Assembly (NCBI GenBank): GCA_002753665.1
Contig: PEAP01000002.1
Location: forward strand, 1-64,000
Direction of reading: 5' to 3'
DNA from: Magnetococcales bacterium DC0425bin3
Lineage (GTDB): Bacteria > Pseudomonadota > Magnetococcia > Magnetococcales > DC0425bin3
DNA: 64,000 nucleotides
The notes below the pieces were generated by a model that saw only the letters and a list, made by a program, of their open reading frames with translations, did not search any database and was not told where the DNA came from. Each line of letters opens with the position of its first letter. Position 1 is the first letter of the stretch. This document shows positions 8,301-16,666 of the stretch, piece by piece. The position numbers and the translations under genes are program-made.

Positions 8301-11244
8301 CGGATACAATGGTGAAGATGCATCCTCGATCTCCTCTACCGCAGGAAAAAAGTCAACCGGCCAAGGAGGAACCATCACCATCCAGGCCAGTGATCTCACA
8401 TTGGCGGATGGGGGGCAAATCGACGCGGATACCAATGGCGGCGGTGCGGGGGGCGACATCGTCCTCGCGGTGACGGATCTGAGCCTGACCAATGGAGGAC
8501 AAATTTCAGCCAGCACCTTCGGCAGCGGCCAGGCGGGAGATATCGCCGTCATGGCTGCGGGAGAAGTAACGATTTCCGGATACGATGATCATGGATATGA
8601 TTCCATGATCTTCGCTAGCGCGGAAAAAGGCTCAACCGGCCAAGGAGGAACCATCACCATCCAGGCCAGTGATCTCACATTGGCGGATAGGGGAGGAATA
8701 TCCGTCTCTACTCTTGGTACGAGTACGGCTGGCAATCTGAAGATCATCGCCACCGACACGTTATCCATTACCGGAAGAGGCAGTAGTCTGTTGGGCAATA
8801 GTTATTCCACGACCGATGACGGCGGTGCGGGAGGCAATATTGCTGTGCAGGCCGCCATTCTTGACCTGACGGATGGCGCTGGTATCCAAGCGAATACCTA
8901 TGGCGGCGGCGCGGGTGGCGACATCGTCCTCACGGTGACGGATTTGCGCCTGACCAATGGAGGACAAATTTCAGCCAGCACCTTCGGCAGCGGCCAGGCG
9001 GGAGATATCGCCGTCATGGCTGCGGGAGAAGTAACGATTTCCGGATACGATGATTATGGATTTCCAGCCGCGATCTTCGCTAGCGCGGAAGAAGGCTCAA
9101 CCGGCCCAGGTGGAAGCATCACCATCCAGGCCAGTGATCTCACATTGGCGGATGGGGGGCTGATCGACGCGGATACCTATGGCGACGGCGCGGGGGGCGA
9201 CATCGTCCTCGCGGTGACGGATCTGAGTCTGACCAGTGGAGGACTGATCTCAGCCCGCGCCTCCGGCAGCGGCGACGCAGGAGATATCACCATCACGGCC
9301 GCGGGAACCCTGCGGATTTCCGGAACCATCGTTGATCCCCAAGAGGTAACTACCGATACCGGAATTACAAGTCAGGTGGAAGAAGGAGCAAGCGGGTCTG
9401 GCGGATCCATTACCATCCAGGCCGGCGACATCACGTTGAACGGGGGGGTGATCAGTGTTGCTACCAGCGGTAGTGGTGACAGTGGCTCCATCAGGATCCT
9501 GGGCGATGACATCACGCTGACCGAGGGTGGCAGCATAAGCGCCTTTGCGACCGCTACGAGTACGACGGGCCAGGGAGGCTCCATCCAAATCGATTTGGCG
9601 GGAAATCTGTCCATTTCCGGAACAGTTCCGGTAGACACGAGCGTCTATTTCCCGCAAGGAAGGGTTTCCAGTGGGCTGTACGCTCAGTCCAGAAGCGGTG
9701 ATCTCCAGGCCGGGGATGGGGGGATCATCACCGTGACCAGCCAAAACGTGACGCTCTCCCAGGGTGGAATGATCACGACCGAAAGTTTTGGTTACGGCGC
9801 GGGGGGTGATATCTCCATCACTGCCACGGGAACGGTACAGATTTCCGGATCCGACGGCTACGGGCAATCCAGTGCCGTGTTGGCGCAGGCGTCCGCAGCA
9901 ACCAATGCCACGGGCGCCGGCGCCATCGAGATCGACGCCAGCCAGATCATGGTTGCCGATGGGGGGATCATCAAAAGCTCCACCGCCGGCGCGGGCGCGG
10001 GCGGCGTCATCACCCTCACCGCCACCGGTTCGATGACCCTGACGGGCGCGGATAGCGGCGTGTTCAGCGAATCTACCGCCAGTGGCGCGGCCGGCAGCAT
10101 CGACCTATCCACCCCGACCTTCCGCCTGACGGACCACGCCCAGGTGAGCGCCAGCGGCTCGGGCAGCGGCGGGGCCGGCAGCATTGAGCTGACCCAGGGC
10201 GTTGCCACCGCGACCTTGGACAGTGGCGCGGCCATGAAATCCTCCAACACCGGCACGGGCGACGCGGGCGATATCGCCATCACCGTCAGCGACAGCCTTG
10301 CCCTGGATGATGCCACCCTCGCCACGGAGGCGGCTGGGGGCGATGGCGGGTCGATCACCATCAGCGCGCCGACCTTCAGCGCCGGCAACGGCTCCCTGGT
10401 CAGCGCCAGCGTCACCGGCGGCAGCGGCGCGGGGGGTGATATCGGCCTCACGGGAACCACCTTCACCCTGACCGGCGCCGCGCTCATCGAAAGCGCCACC
10501 CAGGGCGCCGGAGCGGGGGGCTCCATCCGCATGGAGGCCGCCCGGGTGATCATGAAAGAGGGCGCCACCCTTTCTTCGAGCAGCTCCGGCGCCATGGAGA
10601 ACGCCGGCAAGGCCGGATCCGTGACCGTGATCGCCAGCCAGGAGCTGGACATGAACCAGGCCAGCATCACCTCCAGTTCCCAGAACGGCGGCGGCGGAGA
10701 CATCACCATCCAGGTCATCACGCGCATCAGCATGGTCGATTCCGACATCACCACCTCGGCCAAGGGCGGGGACGGGTCGGGCGGCAACATCTTCATCGAC
10801 CCGATCTATTTCATCCTGGAAAACACCAACATCGCCGCCGACGCCTTTGGAGGAGCCGGCGGCAACATCACCATCCAGGCGAACAGCTTCATTCGCGACA
10901 ACGCGACCCGTATCACCGCCTCATCGACCATGTCCACCGCCGGCACCGTGGAGCTGGACAGCCCCAGCATCAACGTGACCGAAGGCGTGGTCGTCCTGCC
11001 ATCGGACACCTTCGACGCCGCAGGACTGCTCACCCAACGCTGCGGGACCCATGGAGGCGCGAGTCTCAGCACCTTCGTGGTGGGAGGCCCCGGCGGATTG
11101 CCGGCGGTGGCCGACGATCTGCTGCCGAGCCCGCTCTTCGCCACGGTTTCCGGTTCGACGCCGCAGGCCGGGAAAGCGGCGGTGTTCGGGGCGATGATCT
11201 CGGCGACGGCGTTGCCGGGCAATGTGGAGTGTGTGGCGATGTGA
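5383..11244 (+). CDS. TpsA giant exoprotein, filamentous-haemagglutinin-like
   Basis: A 1953-residue secreted protein, the expected cargo of the adjacent TpsB. After the signal peptide (LLRLCSLLLAASIPLARA), residues of about 30-270 match the TPS/haemagglutination-activity domain with NLYLINPSGVLFGP. The rest is Gly/Ser/Thr-rich beta-helix-like repeats; a unit of about 92 residues containing GSGQAGNIAITAAGAVTISG recurs about ten times. The C-terminus has a lone Cys followed by S-x-F-V-x-x-G-x-G-G-L-P, the ending seen in cyanobacterial-type FHA-like exoproteins. The ATG at 5383 follows GGGAG with 8-base spacing, so it is preferred over 5368. It probably forms a fibrous surface or released adhesin. 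The ligand is unknown, and no toxin domain is visible at the C-terminus. Confidence 0.92.
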   Translation: MIPRRKRLSLLRLCSLLLAASIPLARAASSNITYDGSLQALGGAAAGDLAKVGGVFTIPQQAGVTAGQNLFHSFGKFNLYWNETANFTGSSVANVISRVTGGSYSAIDGTIRSSIPGANLYLINPSGVLFGPTSHLDISGSFYLSTADYLKLGASDRFYSNTSATSSFVAADPTAFGFLGTTPGLIASLGSGSSYYQYYYGRYGLKVPDGKTLSLVGGDIYVTIDDYYNESQLQAIGGRIDLASVAGPGEVTFSASALQLGPGQAGGAITVDGGSIVRVSGSSGGRLLIRGGSLLTMDSAMLMASTTGAGTAGSIDIQVQGDLILTNGGRITANTLASGAGGNISIQAGNIILDNGTQVTTDTSGNGQAGDIAITAAGVVVISGYDVYGNSSGIFTSTSAGSTGQGGSITLQASDVVLLWGKIGTSAWGDGAGGGITVQANTLAMDDAFIYAFSHGDGAGGDIVLTVLDPSLTSLSLTNGAQVTTGTSGSGQAGNIAITAAGAVTISGYDYYYKLQSGIMTSTSTGSTGPGGSVTIQASEIALSDLGKIDTSTHGSGAGGGIALTVTDLSLTSKGRILSNTYGSGQAGNIAITAAGAVTISGYDDGYPSGIFSIAGSDSTGPGGSITIQASDLTLNGGVIDADIYGSGAGGGIALTVTDLSLTSGGEILSNTYGSGQAGNIAITAAGAVTISGYDDDYGYRSGILATARTGSTGPGGSITIQASEIALSDLGKIDTSTHGSGAGGGIALTVTDLSLTSKGRILSNTYGSGQAGNIAITAAGAVTISGYDDGYPSGIFSIAGSDSTGPGGSITIQASDLTLNGGVIDADIYGSGAGGGIALTVTDLSLTSGGEILSNTYGSGQAGNIAITAAGAVTISGYDDDYGYRSGIFATARTGSTGPGGSITIQASDLTLADGGGIGADTFGGGAGGDIVLTVTDLSLTSGGEILSNTGGSGNANAGNITITATGAVTISGYNGEDASSISSTAGKKSTGQGGTITIQASDLTLADGGQIDADTNGGGAGGDIVLAVTDLSLTNGGQISASTFGSGQAGDIAVMAAGEVTISGYDDHGYDSMIFASAEKGSTGQGGTITIQASDLTLADRGGISVSTLGTSTAGNLKIIATDTLSITGRGSSLLGNSYSTTDDGGAGGNIAVQAAILDLTDGAGIQANTYGGGAGGDIVLTVTDLRLTNGGQISASTFGSGQAGDIAVMAAGEVTISGYDDYGFPAAIFASAEEGSTGPGGSITIQASDLTLADGGLIDADTYGDGAGGDIVLAVTDLSLTSGGLISARASGSGDAGDITITAAGTLRISGTIVDPQEVTTDTGITSQVEEGASGSGGSITIQAGDITLNGGVISVATSGSGDSGSIRILGDDITLTEGGSISAFATATSTTGQGGSIQIDLAGNLSISGTVPVDTSVYFPQGRVSSGLYAQSRSGDLQAGDGGIITVTSQNVTLSQGGMITTESFGYGAGGDISITATGTVQISGSDGYGQSSAVLAQASAATNATGAGAIEIDASQIMVADGGIIKSSTAGAGAGGVITLTATGSMTLTGADSGVFSESTASGAAGSIDLSTPTFRLTDHAQVSASGSGSGGAGSIELTQGVATATLDSGAAMKSSNTGTGDAGDIAITVSDSLALDDATLATEAAGGDGGSITISAPTFSAGNGSLVSASVTGGSGAGGDIGLTGTTFTLTGAALIESATQGAGAGGSIRMEAARVIMKEGATLSSSSSGAMENAGKAGSVTVIASQELDMNQASITSSSQNGGGGDITIQVITRISMVDSDITTSAKGGDGSGGNIFIDPIYFILENTNIAADAFGGAGGNITIQANSFIRDNATRITASSTMSTAGTVELDSPSINVTEGVVVLPSDTFDAAGLLTQRCGTHGGASLSTFVVGGPGGLPAVADDLLPSPLFATVSGSTPQAGKAAVFGAMISATALPGNVECVAM
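6983..8049 (+). repeat. Recent 555-bp in-frame tandem duplication inside tpsA
   Basis: Bases 6983-7494 and 7538-8049 read as identical over 512 bases at an offset of 555. The flanking mismatches are at 6982/7537 and 7495/8050. 555 is divisible by three, so it adds exactly 185 residues, two of the roughly 92-residue repeat units, and keeps the frame. More diverged units of the same kind extend from about 6460 to 9300. Perfect identity at third codon positions points to a very recent duplication or gene conversion. Confidence 0.9.
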
Positions 11245-11290
11245 AATGGATCGCAGCAACAGCAATACTTGATCGACATAGGAGAACATC

Positions 11291-12220
11291 ATGGACATGA
11301 GACGGAAGACATGCATGACGATGGCCTGCCTGGCCGCGCTCCTGGCGGCCCCTGGCCCGGCCCTGGCGACGCAGGATTGCCTGGAGGCGGATTTCCTGTT
11401 CAACAGTTCCCTGTCGGAACAGGATGCCGAGGACAAGGCCCAGGCGCTGGAGAAGGCGCTGGCCCTCTGTTCCTCCCATATGCAGTCCCTCAACAATCTG
11501 GCGGTGTTGCGGGAACAGGCCGGACGCCTGGACGATGCGGAAAGCCTTTACCGCACCCTGTTGCGGCTGCAACCGGATTTTGTCGCCGCCCATGCCGGAC
11601 TCGGCGACGTGCTGACGGCGCGGCACAAGAACCGTGCAGCGGCGGAAGCCTACCGCACCGCCCTCGATCTGGCGGCCCAGGAAGAACGCGAGGGATACTG
11701 CACCATGACATCGGAACAGATGGCCGGCTACCGGCAACGGCTGCGTACCGCCCAGGAGCGCATGGACATCACCGCCCTGGTCACCGCGGAGGAGATCACG
11801 CACACTCTGGCCGCACCCCCCGTGACAGGAAAGAACAAGCGCGGCATTCGGGTGGTCAAGCACGCGCCACGCATCGACTTGCAGATCCACTTCGATGTCG
11901 ACTCGGACCAGGTGAAAGAGGAGTCCCTGCGGCAGATCGACCAGATCGCTCAGGCGTTGCAGGGCAATGCCCTGCAACAGGCCCGCATCCTCATCGAGGG
12001 CCATACCGACGCGGATGGAGACTCGGCCTACAACCGGGAACTCTCGCGACGGCGCGCCGCCCGGGTCCAATCGATCCTCACGGAGCGCTTCCATCTGGCC
12101 CCGGGACGCTTCCTGGTGGCGGGCCACGGCAAGGAGATGCCCATCGCGCCCAACGACACCCCGCAGGGCAAGGCGCTCAACCGCAGGGTGACCTTCACCC
12201 ATATGGGAACGACGCCCTGA
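11291..12220 (+). CDS. TPR plus OmpA-C domain periplasmic protein
   Basis: A 309-residue exported protein with a signal peptide (MTMACLAALLAAPGPALA). TPR-like repeats follow, e.g. NNLAVLREQAGRLDDAESLY and HAGLGDVLTARH. The C-terminal OmpA/MotB domain (about 195-305) contains IHFDVDSDQVKEESL and LIEGHTDADGDSAYNRELSRRRA, the peptidoglycan-binding signature. GGAG lies 7 bases before the ATG. It sits 46 bases after tpsA and 30 bases before the kinase gene. It may anchor the secretion assembly to the cell wall through its OmpA domain and bind partners through its TPRs; that role is inference from position. Confidence 0.85.
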   Translation: MDMRRKTCMTMACLAALLAAPGPALATQDCLEADFLFNSSLSEQDAEDKAQALEKALALCSSHMQSLNNLAVLREQAGRLDDAESLYRTLLRLQPDFVAAHAGLGDVLTARHKNRAAAEAYRTALDLAAQEEREGYCTMTSEQMAGYRQRLRTAQERMDITALVTAEEITHTLAAPPVTGKNKRGIRVVKHAPRIDLQIHFDVDSDQVKEESLRQIDQIAQALQGNALQQARILIEGHTDADGDSAYNRELSRRRAARVQSILTERFHLAPGRFLVAGHGKEMPIAPNDTPQGKALNRRVTFTHMGTTP

Positions 12221-12250
12221 TTTTGATGGATGGGGGAGACGAGGCCAGCA

Positions 12251-13945
12251 ATGAACCATGACACCGATCGAAAGGAGGAAGAATCCCCACCGACATCCCA
12301 GACCATCGAGGCGGTCACGATGGTGGCCGCCTCGAACAGGCTGGATGCCCCCACCCGTATTCCCCTTCCGGAGGAAAAGAAAATTGCCAGGGATGACCCG
12401 GGGATCACCCTGGCTCCAGGAATGCGCATGGGCGGGTTCCAGATCGAACGCCTGCTGGGCCAGGGCGGTTTCGGCATCACCTACCAGGCCCTGGATCTGC
12501 GCCTGGGGCGCCGGGTCGCCATCAAGGAATACATGCCGGTTCAGCTGGCCGTGCGTTCCCACGCCGATCAAACGGTTCAGCCGCGCACGGTTCAACACCT
12601 CGAACCCTTCGAACGCTTCCGGCAACGATTCCTGGAGGAGGGACGCATCCTGGCGCGGTTTTCCCATCCGCATCTGGTGCGCGTTCTGACCCTGTTCGAG
12701 GACAACAATACCGCCTATCTGGTGATGGAATTCGAGGAAGGGACAAGCCTGAGCGCCTTGTTGAAAAAGGAGAAAACCCTGCCCGAGGCACGCCTGCTCT
12801 CCTTGACTTTGCCTTTGCTGAATGGTCTGGAGGCGCTGCACCAGGCCGGGGTTGTCCATCGGGACATCAAGCCGGGCAACATCTATCTGCGCGACCGGGA
12901 CGGATCGCCGGTGCTGCTGGATTTCGGCTCGGCCCGCAGCCTGATGGTGGACGGCGTGGCGCAAGAGACCCTGACCATGCTGCTGACCCCCGGCTATGCG
13001 CCCGTCGAACAATATTTCAGCGACGCCAGCCGTCAGGGGCCCTGGACCGACATCCATGCCATGGGAGCGACTCTCTATCACGCCATGACGGGCCATCGTC
13101 CCCTGGCGGCGTTCGAACGCAGCCGTGCGGAGATGGAAGGTCGGCCCGATCCCTTGCCATCCGTCAGACAGGCGGCTCCCGGAAAATATTCCGAACCCCT
13201 CCTGCAAGCCATCGAGTGGGCCATGCGCCTTTCCATCGACCAACGTCCCCGGTCGGTGGGGGATTGGCTGACCTGTTTTCCAAAACATGCCGGGGCAGAG
13301 GCGGAAGGGGCCACCGAGACGTTGCCACGGCCTGCACCGCCTGCGCCCTCGGCGCCATCCGATGGCCCGTCGGCCGGTATTCCCCCCAAGGCACATTCTG
13401 GACGCCGTATCGCTTTGCTGGCCGGCCTGCTGCTTCTTGTCATCGGCTCGACGGCCTATTTGATCGGCGTCCGCATCGGGCAACCGATACCACCCGCATC
13501 ACCCCGGTCCGCTGCCCAAACGGCGACCCTCCAGCCCCTTCGGGTGCATACCCTCGGGGCACGGGAATCCGGCATGTTTCATGCCGGGGAGGCCATCCGT
13601 CTGCGGGTGCGTGCCGAAACGGCCGGTTATCTCTATCTGTTCGATCTGGATGACAGAAATACCGCCACCCAGCTCGCTCCTTTCCCGGGGGCGGATCCCA
13701 TTCATCTGACGGCGGGTCAGACCTTGGATCTGCCATCCGCGGGCGTGTCCTTCGATTACGTCGTGCAGCCCCCCTATGGCCGGGATCGGATCTGGTCGAT
13801 CCTGACTTCGTCCCCCTTGCATCTGCCCGATGAGACTGATCCACTCTGGCGGAATTCATCGGCATTCGTGGAACATGTGCGGCAGATGGCCGACCGCCAG
13901 GGTCTCCATGGCCAGGCCGAAACCTGGATGGAAACCAGACCCTGA
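12251..13945 (+). CDS. Membrane Ser/Thr protein kinase with DUF4384-like sensor domain
   Basis: A 564-residue Hanks-type kinase. The cytoplasmic kinase domain has the glycine loop GQGGFGITY from residue 71, Lys92 in VAIKEYMP, the HRDIKPGN loop with Asp205, and DFGSAR at 224, so catalysis should be intact. A Pro/Ala-rich linker leads to one membrane helix (about 384-406). The outer part ends in a DUF4384-like beta domain (GEAIRLRVRAETAGYLYLFDLDD). The ATG at 12251 follows GAGG with 6-base spacing; an upstream ATG at 12230 is less likely. As last gene of the secretion operon it could sense the envelope state and phosphorylate the control machinery. Its targets are unknown. Confidence 0.88.
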   Translation: MNHDTDRKEEESPPTSQTIEAVTMVAASNRLDAPTRIPLPEEKKIARDDPGITLAPGMRMGGFQIERLLGQGGFGITYQALDLRLGRRVAIKEYMPVQLAVRSHADQTVQPRTVQHLEPFERFRQRFLEEGRILARFSHPHLVRVLTLFEDNNTAYLVMEFEEGTSLSALLKKEKTLPEARLLSLTLPLLNGLEALHQAGVVHRDIKPGNIYLRDRDGSPVLLDFGSARSLMVDGVAQETLTMLLTPGYAPVEQYFSDASRQGPWTDIHAMGATLYHAMTGHRPLAAFERSRAEMEGRPDPLPSVRQAAPGKYSEPLLQAIEWAMRLSIDQRPRSVGDWLTCFPKHAGAEAEGATETLPRPAPPAPSAPSDGPSAGIPPKAHSGRRIALLAGLLLLVIGSTAYLIGVRIGQPIPPASPRSAAQTATLQPLRVHTLGARESGMFHAGEAIRLRVRAETAGYLYLFDLDDRNTATQLAPFPGADPIHLTAGQTLDLPSAGVSFDYVVQPPYGRDRIWSILTSSPLHLPDETDPLWRNSSAFVEHVRQMADRQGLHGQAETWMETRP

Positions 13946-13976
13946 AGGGTGTGCCTCCCGAACAGGCCATTCCCTC

Positions 13977-14027
13977 TTACCGTGGAAGCCGGAAACCGGC
14001 TTTCATCGGTGGAGGGTGGAGGGAGGC
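13977..14027 (+). repeat. Dispersed hairpin/G-rich repeat, copy 1
   Basis: It begins TTACCGTGGAAGCCGG and contains a 9-base-pair hairpin (GGAAGCCGG, AAA, CCGGCTTTC with one G-T pair), then the conserved G-rich tail ATCGGTGGAGGGTGGAGGG. It lies between the kinase stop and the nuclease gene, G-rich strand on top. Other copies are at 14980, 16667, 24176, 30248, 38154 and 63338. Confidence 0.85.
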
Positions 14028-14148
14028 CTCGTGGGATCACCATTGCGCAGGTGAAGAACGCAACGCTCCAGGCCACGATTCCAACCGAACCGGCCGTCCT
14101 GCTATCATGGCGGATGAAACCGATTTCGTTCACAGGAGGCCCAGGCCC

Positions 14149-14979
14149 ATGTCCCGCACCGTAACCATCGACGACATCTGGAAGCTGTTCGAGGAAACCA
14201 ACCGCCTGTTCCGGCAGTCCCAGGAGGCTTGGGAACGCCAGCGTCAGGAAGACCACCGCAAGGCCGAAGAAGAGCGTCGCAAGGCCGAGGAAGAGCGCCG
14301 CAAGGCCGAAGAGGAGAGTCGCAAGGCCGAGGAAGAGCGCCGCAAGGCCGAAGAGGAGAGTCGCAAGGCCGAGGAAGAGCGCCGCAAGGCCGAGGAAGAG
14401 CGCCGCAAGGCCGAGGAAGAGCGCCGCAAGGCCGAAGAGGAGAGCCGCAAGGCCGAAGAGGAGAGCCGCAAGGCCGAGATGACAGCCTTTCAGGAAAAAA
14501 TGGATCGCCGCCAGGAAAAGTCGGATCGGGATTTCGCCCGCCTCCAACAGGAGCTGGGCCGGTTCGGCAACCGCTGGGGGGAGTTCGTGGAAGAAATGGT
14601 CGCCCCGGCCTGCGAAACCCTGTTCGCCGACCGCGGCATCCCGGTCTACAAGGTCAGCCGCAGGGTCAAAGCCAGGTTGCCAGGCAACCGCCAAATGGAA
14701 ATCGACCTGCTGGTGGTGGACGATGGCGTGGTCATCCCCGTGGAAGTGAAAAGCAAACTCTCCCACGACGACGTGCTGGATCACCTGCGGCGGCTGGCGG
14801 AATTCAAGGAGTTCTTCAAAGAATATGCCGATAAAAAGGTGATGGGCGCCGTGGCGGGTATCGTGGTCGAGGACAACGTGAAACGCTTCGCCATGAACGA
14901 AGGCCTGTTCCTCATCGTCCAGTCCGGCGAGAGCGTCATCCTGGCCAACAGCCCGGACTTCGTGCCACGGTCGTGGTGA
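14149..14979 (+). CDS. Coiled-coil DUF3782-like protein with PD-(D/E)XK nuclease fold
   Basis: A 276-residue protein in three parts: a short N-terminus (TIDDIWKLFEETNRLFRQS), a highly charged coiled coil made of ten perfect heptads (RKAEEER or RKAEEES), and a C-terminal domain of about 140 residues. The last has MEIDLLVVDDG followed by VIPVEVKSKL, i.e. the D-x(n)-E-x-K core of the PD-(D/E)XK superfamily. Related DUF3782 proteins are widespread in bacteria that carry repeats or mobile DNA; their function is unproven. The ATG at 14149 follows a perfect AGGAGG with 9-base spacing. It is flanked by repeat copies on both sides. Confidence 0.75.
   Translation: MSRTVTIDDIWKLFEETNRLFRQSQEAWERQRQEDHRKAEEERRKAEEERRKAEEESRKAEEERRKAEEESRKAEEERRKAEEERRKAEEERRKAEEESRKAEEESRKAEMTAFQEKMDRRQEKSDRDFARLQQELGRFGNRWGEFVEEMVAPACETLFADRGIPVYKVSRRVKARLPGNRQMEIDLLVVDDGVVIPVEVKSKLSHDDVLDHLRRLAEFKEFFKEYADKKVMGAVAGIVVEDNVKRFAMNEGLFLIVQSGESVILANSPDFVPRSW
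14257..14478 (+). repeat. 21-bp tandem repeats coding for KAEEERR heptads
   Basis: Ten 21-base units plus a partial unit encode RKAEEER/RKAEEES. Units differ mainly by an AGC/AGT (Ser) versus CGC/CGT (Arg) codon. As they stay in frame, slippage would change coiled-coil length by one heptad at a time. Confidence 0.9.
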
Positions 14980-15014
14980 GATGGGGGAAACCTCCCTCCA
15001 CCCTCCATCAAAGT
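14980..15014 (-). repeat. Dispersed repeat, copy 2 (truncated)
   Basis: Only the G-rich tail remains, on the minus strand (ATGGAGGGTGGAGGGAGG, then TTTCCCCCAT). The hairpin part is missing. It directly follows the nuclease stop codon and precedes the PurH-like gene. Confidence 0.7.
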
Positions 15015-15044
15015 TACTCCCGCTGGTACCATGAAAGGACGGCC

Positions 15045-16586
15045 ATGACCGCGGCCCCTGGATATCGCGCCCTGTTTTCCCTCCACGATCCGGAAGTCGG
15101 CATCGCCCCGGCCCGACTGCTCACCGCCCTGGGCTGGGAGGTGGTGGCTTCCCGGGAGACCGCCAGCGTGCTGCGCCAGACCGGTCTGTCGGTGCGGTTT
15201 CTGGAGGACTATCTGGGGGCCTCCTTCGATCTGCCCTTTCCCCCCACCCTGCATCCGCGCATGGAGGCGGCCCTGACCCTGGCCGACCATCCGGAGCCGA
15301 TCCACCTGGTGCTGGTGATGCCCTATCCCCGGGACGTGGGCAACGACGTGGGCGGGCGGACCCTGCTGGCCCTGGCGGCCAAGGGCGGGAGGATTCCGGT
15401 CATGGACCGGGAGGGGCTGGCCCGGGTGACCGCCGCCCTGGAGGAGACCGGCCAGGTGGGGGAGGCCCTGCAACGGCAGCTGGCGGCCCGGGTCCACCAG
15501 GCCATCGCCGGCCATTTTGCCGGCCTGGCCCGGGAGGGCGACCGGTTCGAGACCCTGCAGGGGCAATTCCATGCGCTCCTCCTCAACGGGGAAAACCCCT
15601 ATCAGGTGCCGGCCGCCCATTTCCGTGGGGAGACGGACGACCCCCTGGCCCTGCACCGGTTCGAAAGGGTTTCTGGCGAGGATCCCTGTTTCACCAACCT
15701 GGCCGATGCCGACTGCATTCTGCACACCATGAGCCTGCTGGCCGAAGGGTTTCGCAGGAATTTCGGTCGGGTCCCCCATCTGGCGGTGGCGGCCAAGCAT
15801 GGCAATCCCTGCGGGGCGGCATTCCACTGGGACGATCCCGGGACGGTCCTGGAGCAGACCCTGTTCGGCAATCCCCGGGCGGTGTGGGGCGGGGAGATGA
15901 TCACCAATTTTCCCATCGTGGGAGCGTTGGGCATGGCGTTGGCCAGGAGTGCCCGGCGGGAGGTCCTGCTGGGCCAGGCCGGCTGGATGCTGGATCTGGT
16001 CATGGCGCCCGGCTTCGACGGCGCCGCGGTGGAGGCGCTGGGCCGGCGGGAGCGGCGCAAGCTGCTGGCCAATCCGGCCCTGGAGCATCCCGGACTGTCC
16101 GGGGCGGCTCTGTTCGCCCACCGCATGGTGCGCGGGGGGTTTCTGCGCCAGCCGCCGCCCCATTATGTCCTGGATCTGGCCGAGACGGATGGCGCCGGCG
16201 CGATGCCCGATGACCCGCTGGTGCGGGGCGGGCTGATCCTGGCCTGGGCGGTGGCGTTCAGTTCCAGCCACGGTGGCAACGAGGTGGCCCTGGTGGCGGC
16301 GGATCATCTGGCCGGCGTGGGAGGGGGTCCCTCGACGGTGGAGGCGGTGGCGACGGCCATCGACCGGAGCCGGGCCAACGGGCATGATCTCCGGGGGGCC
16401 GTCTTCGGCGCCGACGCCTTTTTTCCCTTCGAGGATGCCCCCCGGCTGTTGATAGAGTCGGGCTGCGCCTGGGGCGTCGTGCCCGGCGGGGGGGTGCGGT
16501 TCGCCGAGGTGCGGCAGTGTTTCGCCGACCGGGGGGTGGGGGTGGGTTACCTTCCCGAATGGTGCCGGGGCTTCTGCCGGCATTGA
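15045..16586 (+). CDS. Divergent PurH paralogue (AICAR transformylase-like)
   Basis: A 513-residue relative of bifunctional PurH. The N-terminal part (about 1-150) looks like the MGS-like cyclohydrolase fold but is poorly conserved. The transformylase half is recognisable: LLNGENPYQ (PurH GENPHQ), AAKHGNPCGAA (Lys-His-x-Asn-Pro-Cys-Gly catalytic loop), GADAFFPFEDAPRLLIESG and a terminal RGFCRH like the PurH RHFRH. The usual GQxSRVD loop is changed to GGGPSTVEAV, losing the Arg. AAAGGA sits 5 bases before the ATG at 15045. Placement ahead of four radical SAM genes suggests a specialised role, perhaps formyl transfer or handling of a purine-like intermediate, rather than routine purine synthesis. 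That role is inference. Confidence 0.75.
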   Translation: MTAAPGYRALFSLHDPEVGIAPARLLTALGWEVVASRETASVLRQTGLSVRFLEDYLGASFDLPFPPTLHPRMEAALTLADHPEPIHLVLVMPYPRDVGNDVGGRTLLALAAKGGRIPVMDREGLARVTAALEETGQVGEALQRQLAARVHQAIAGHFAGLAREGDRFETLQGQFHALLLNGENPYQVPAAHFRGETDDPLALHRFERVSGEDPCFTNLADADCILHTMSLLAEGFRRNFGRVPHLAVAAKHGNPCGAAFHWDDPGTVLEQTLFGNPRAVWGGEMITNFPIVGALGMALARSARREVLLGQAGWMLDLVMAPGFDGAAVEALGRRERRKLLANPALEHPGLSGAALFAHRMVRGGFLRQPPPHYVLDLAETDGAGAMPDDPLVRGGLILAWAVAFSSSHGGNEVALVAADHLAGVGGGPSTVEAVATAIDRSRANGHDLRGAVFGADAFFPFEDAPRLLIESGCAWGVVPGGGVRFAEVRQCFADRGVGVGYLPEWCRGFCRH

Positions 16587-16666
16587 TCGGTCCCCTGGCG
16601 TCCCGGGGAACCAACCCGACCCCGGACAGGTCTCATTGCCCACGGTTCCTCGCCGAACCCGACGGT

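Noticed and set aside
6460-9300. Regular repeats that might be a CRISPR array
   Set aside because: Units are about 277 bases, in frame, with no unique spacers of fixed size; they are protein repeats. No true CRISPR array is seen in the window.
13977-14027. Idea that the dispersed repeat is a MITE
   Set aside because: No terminal inverted repeats across the whole element and no target duplications are visible; the inverted repeat is internal.
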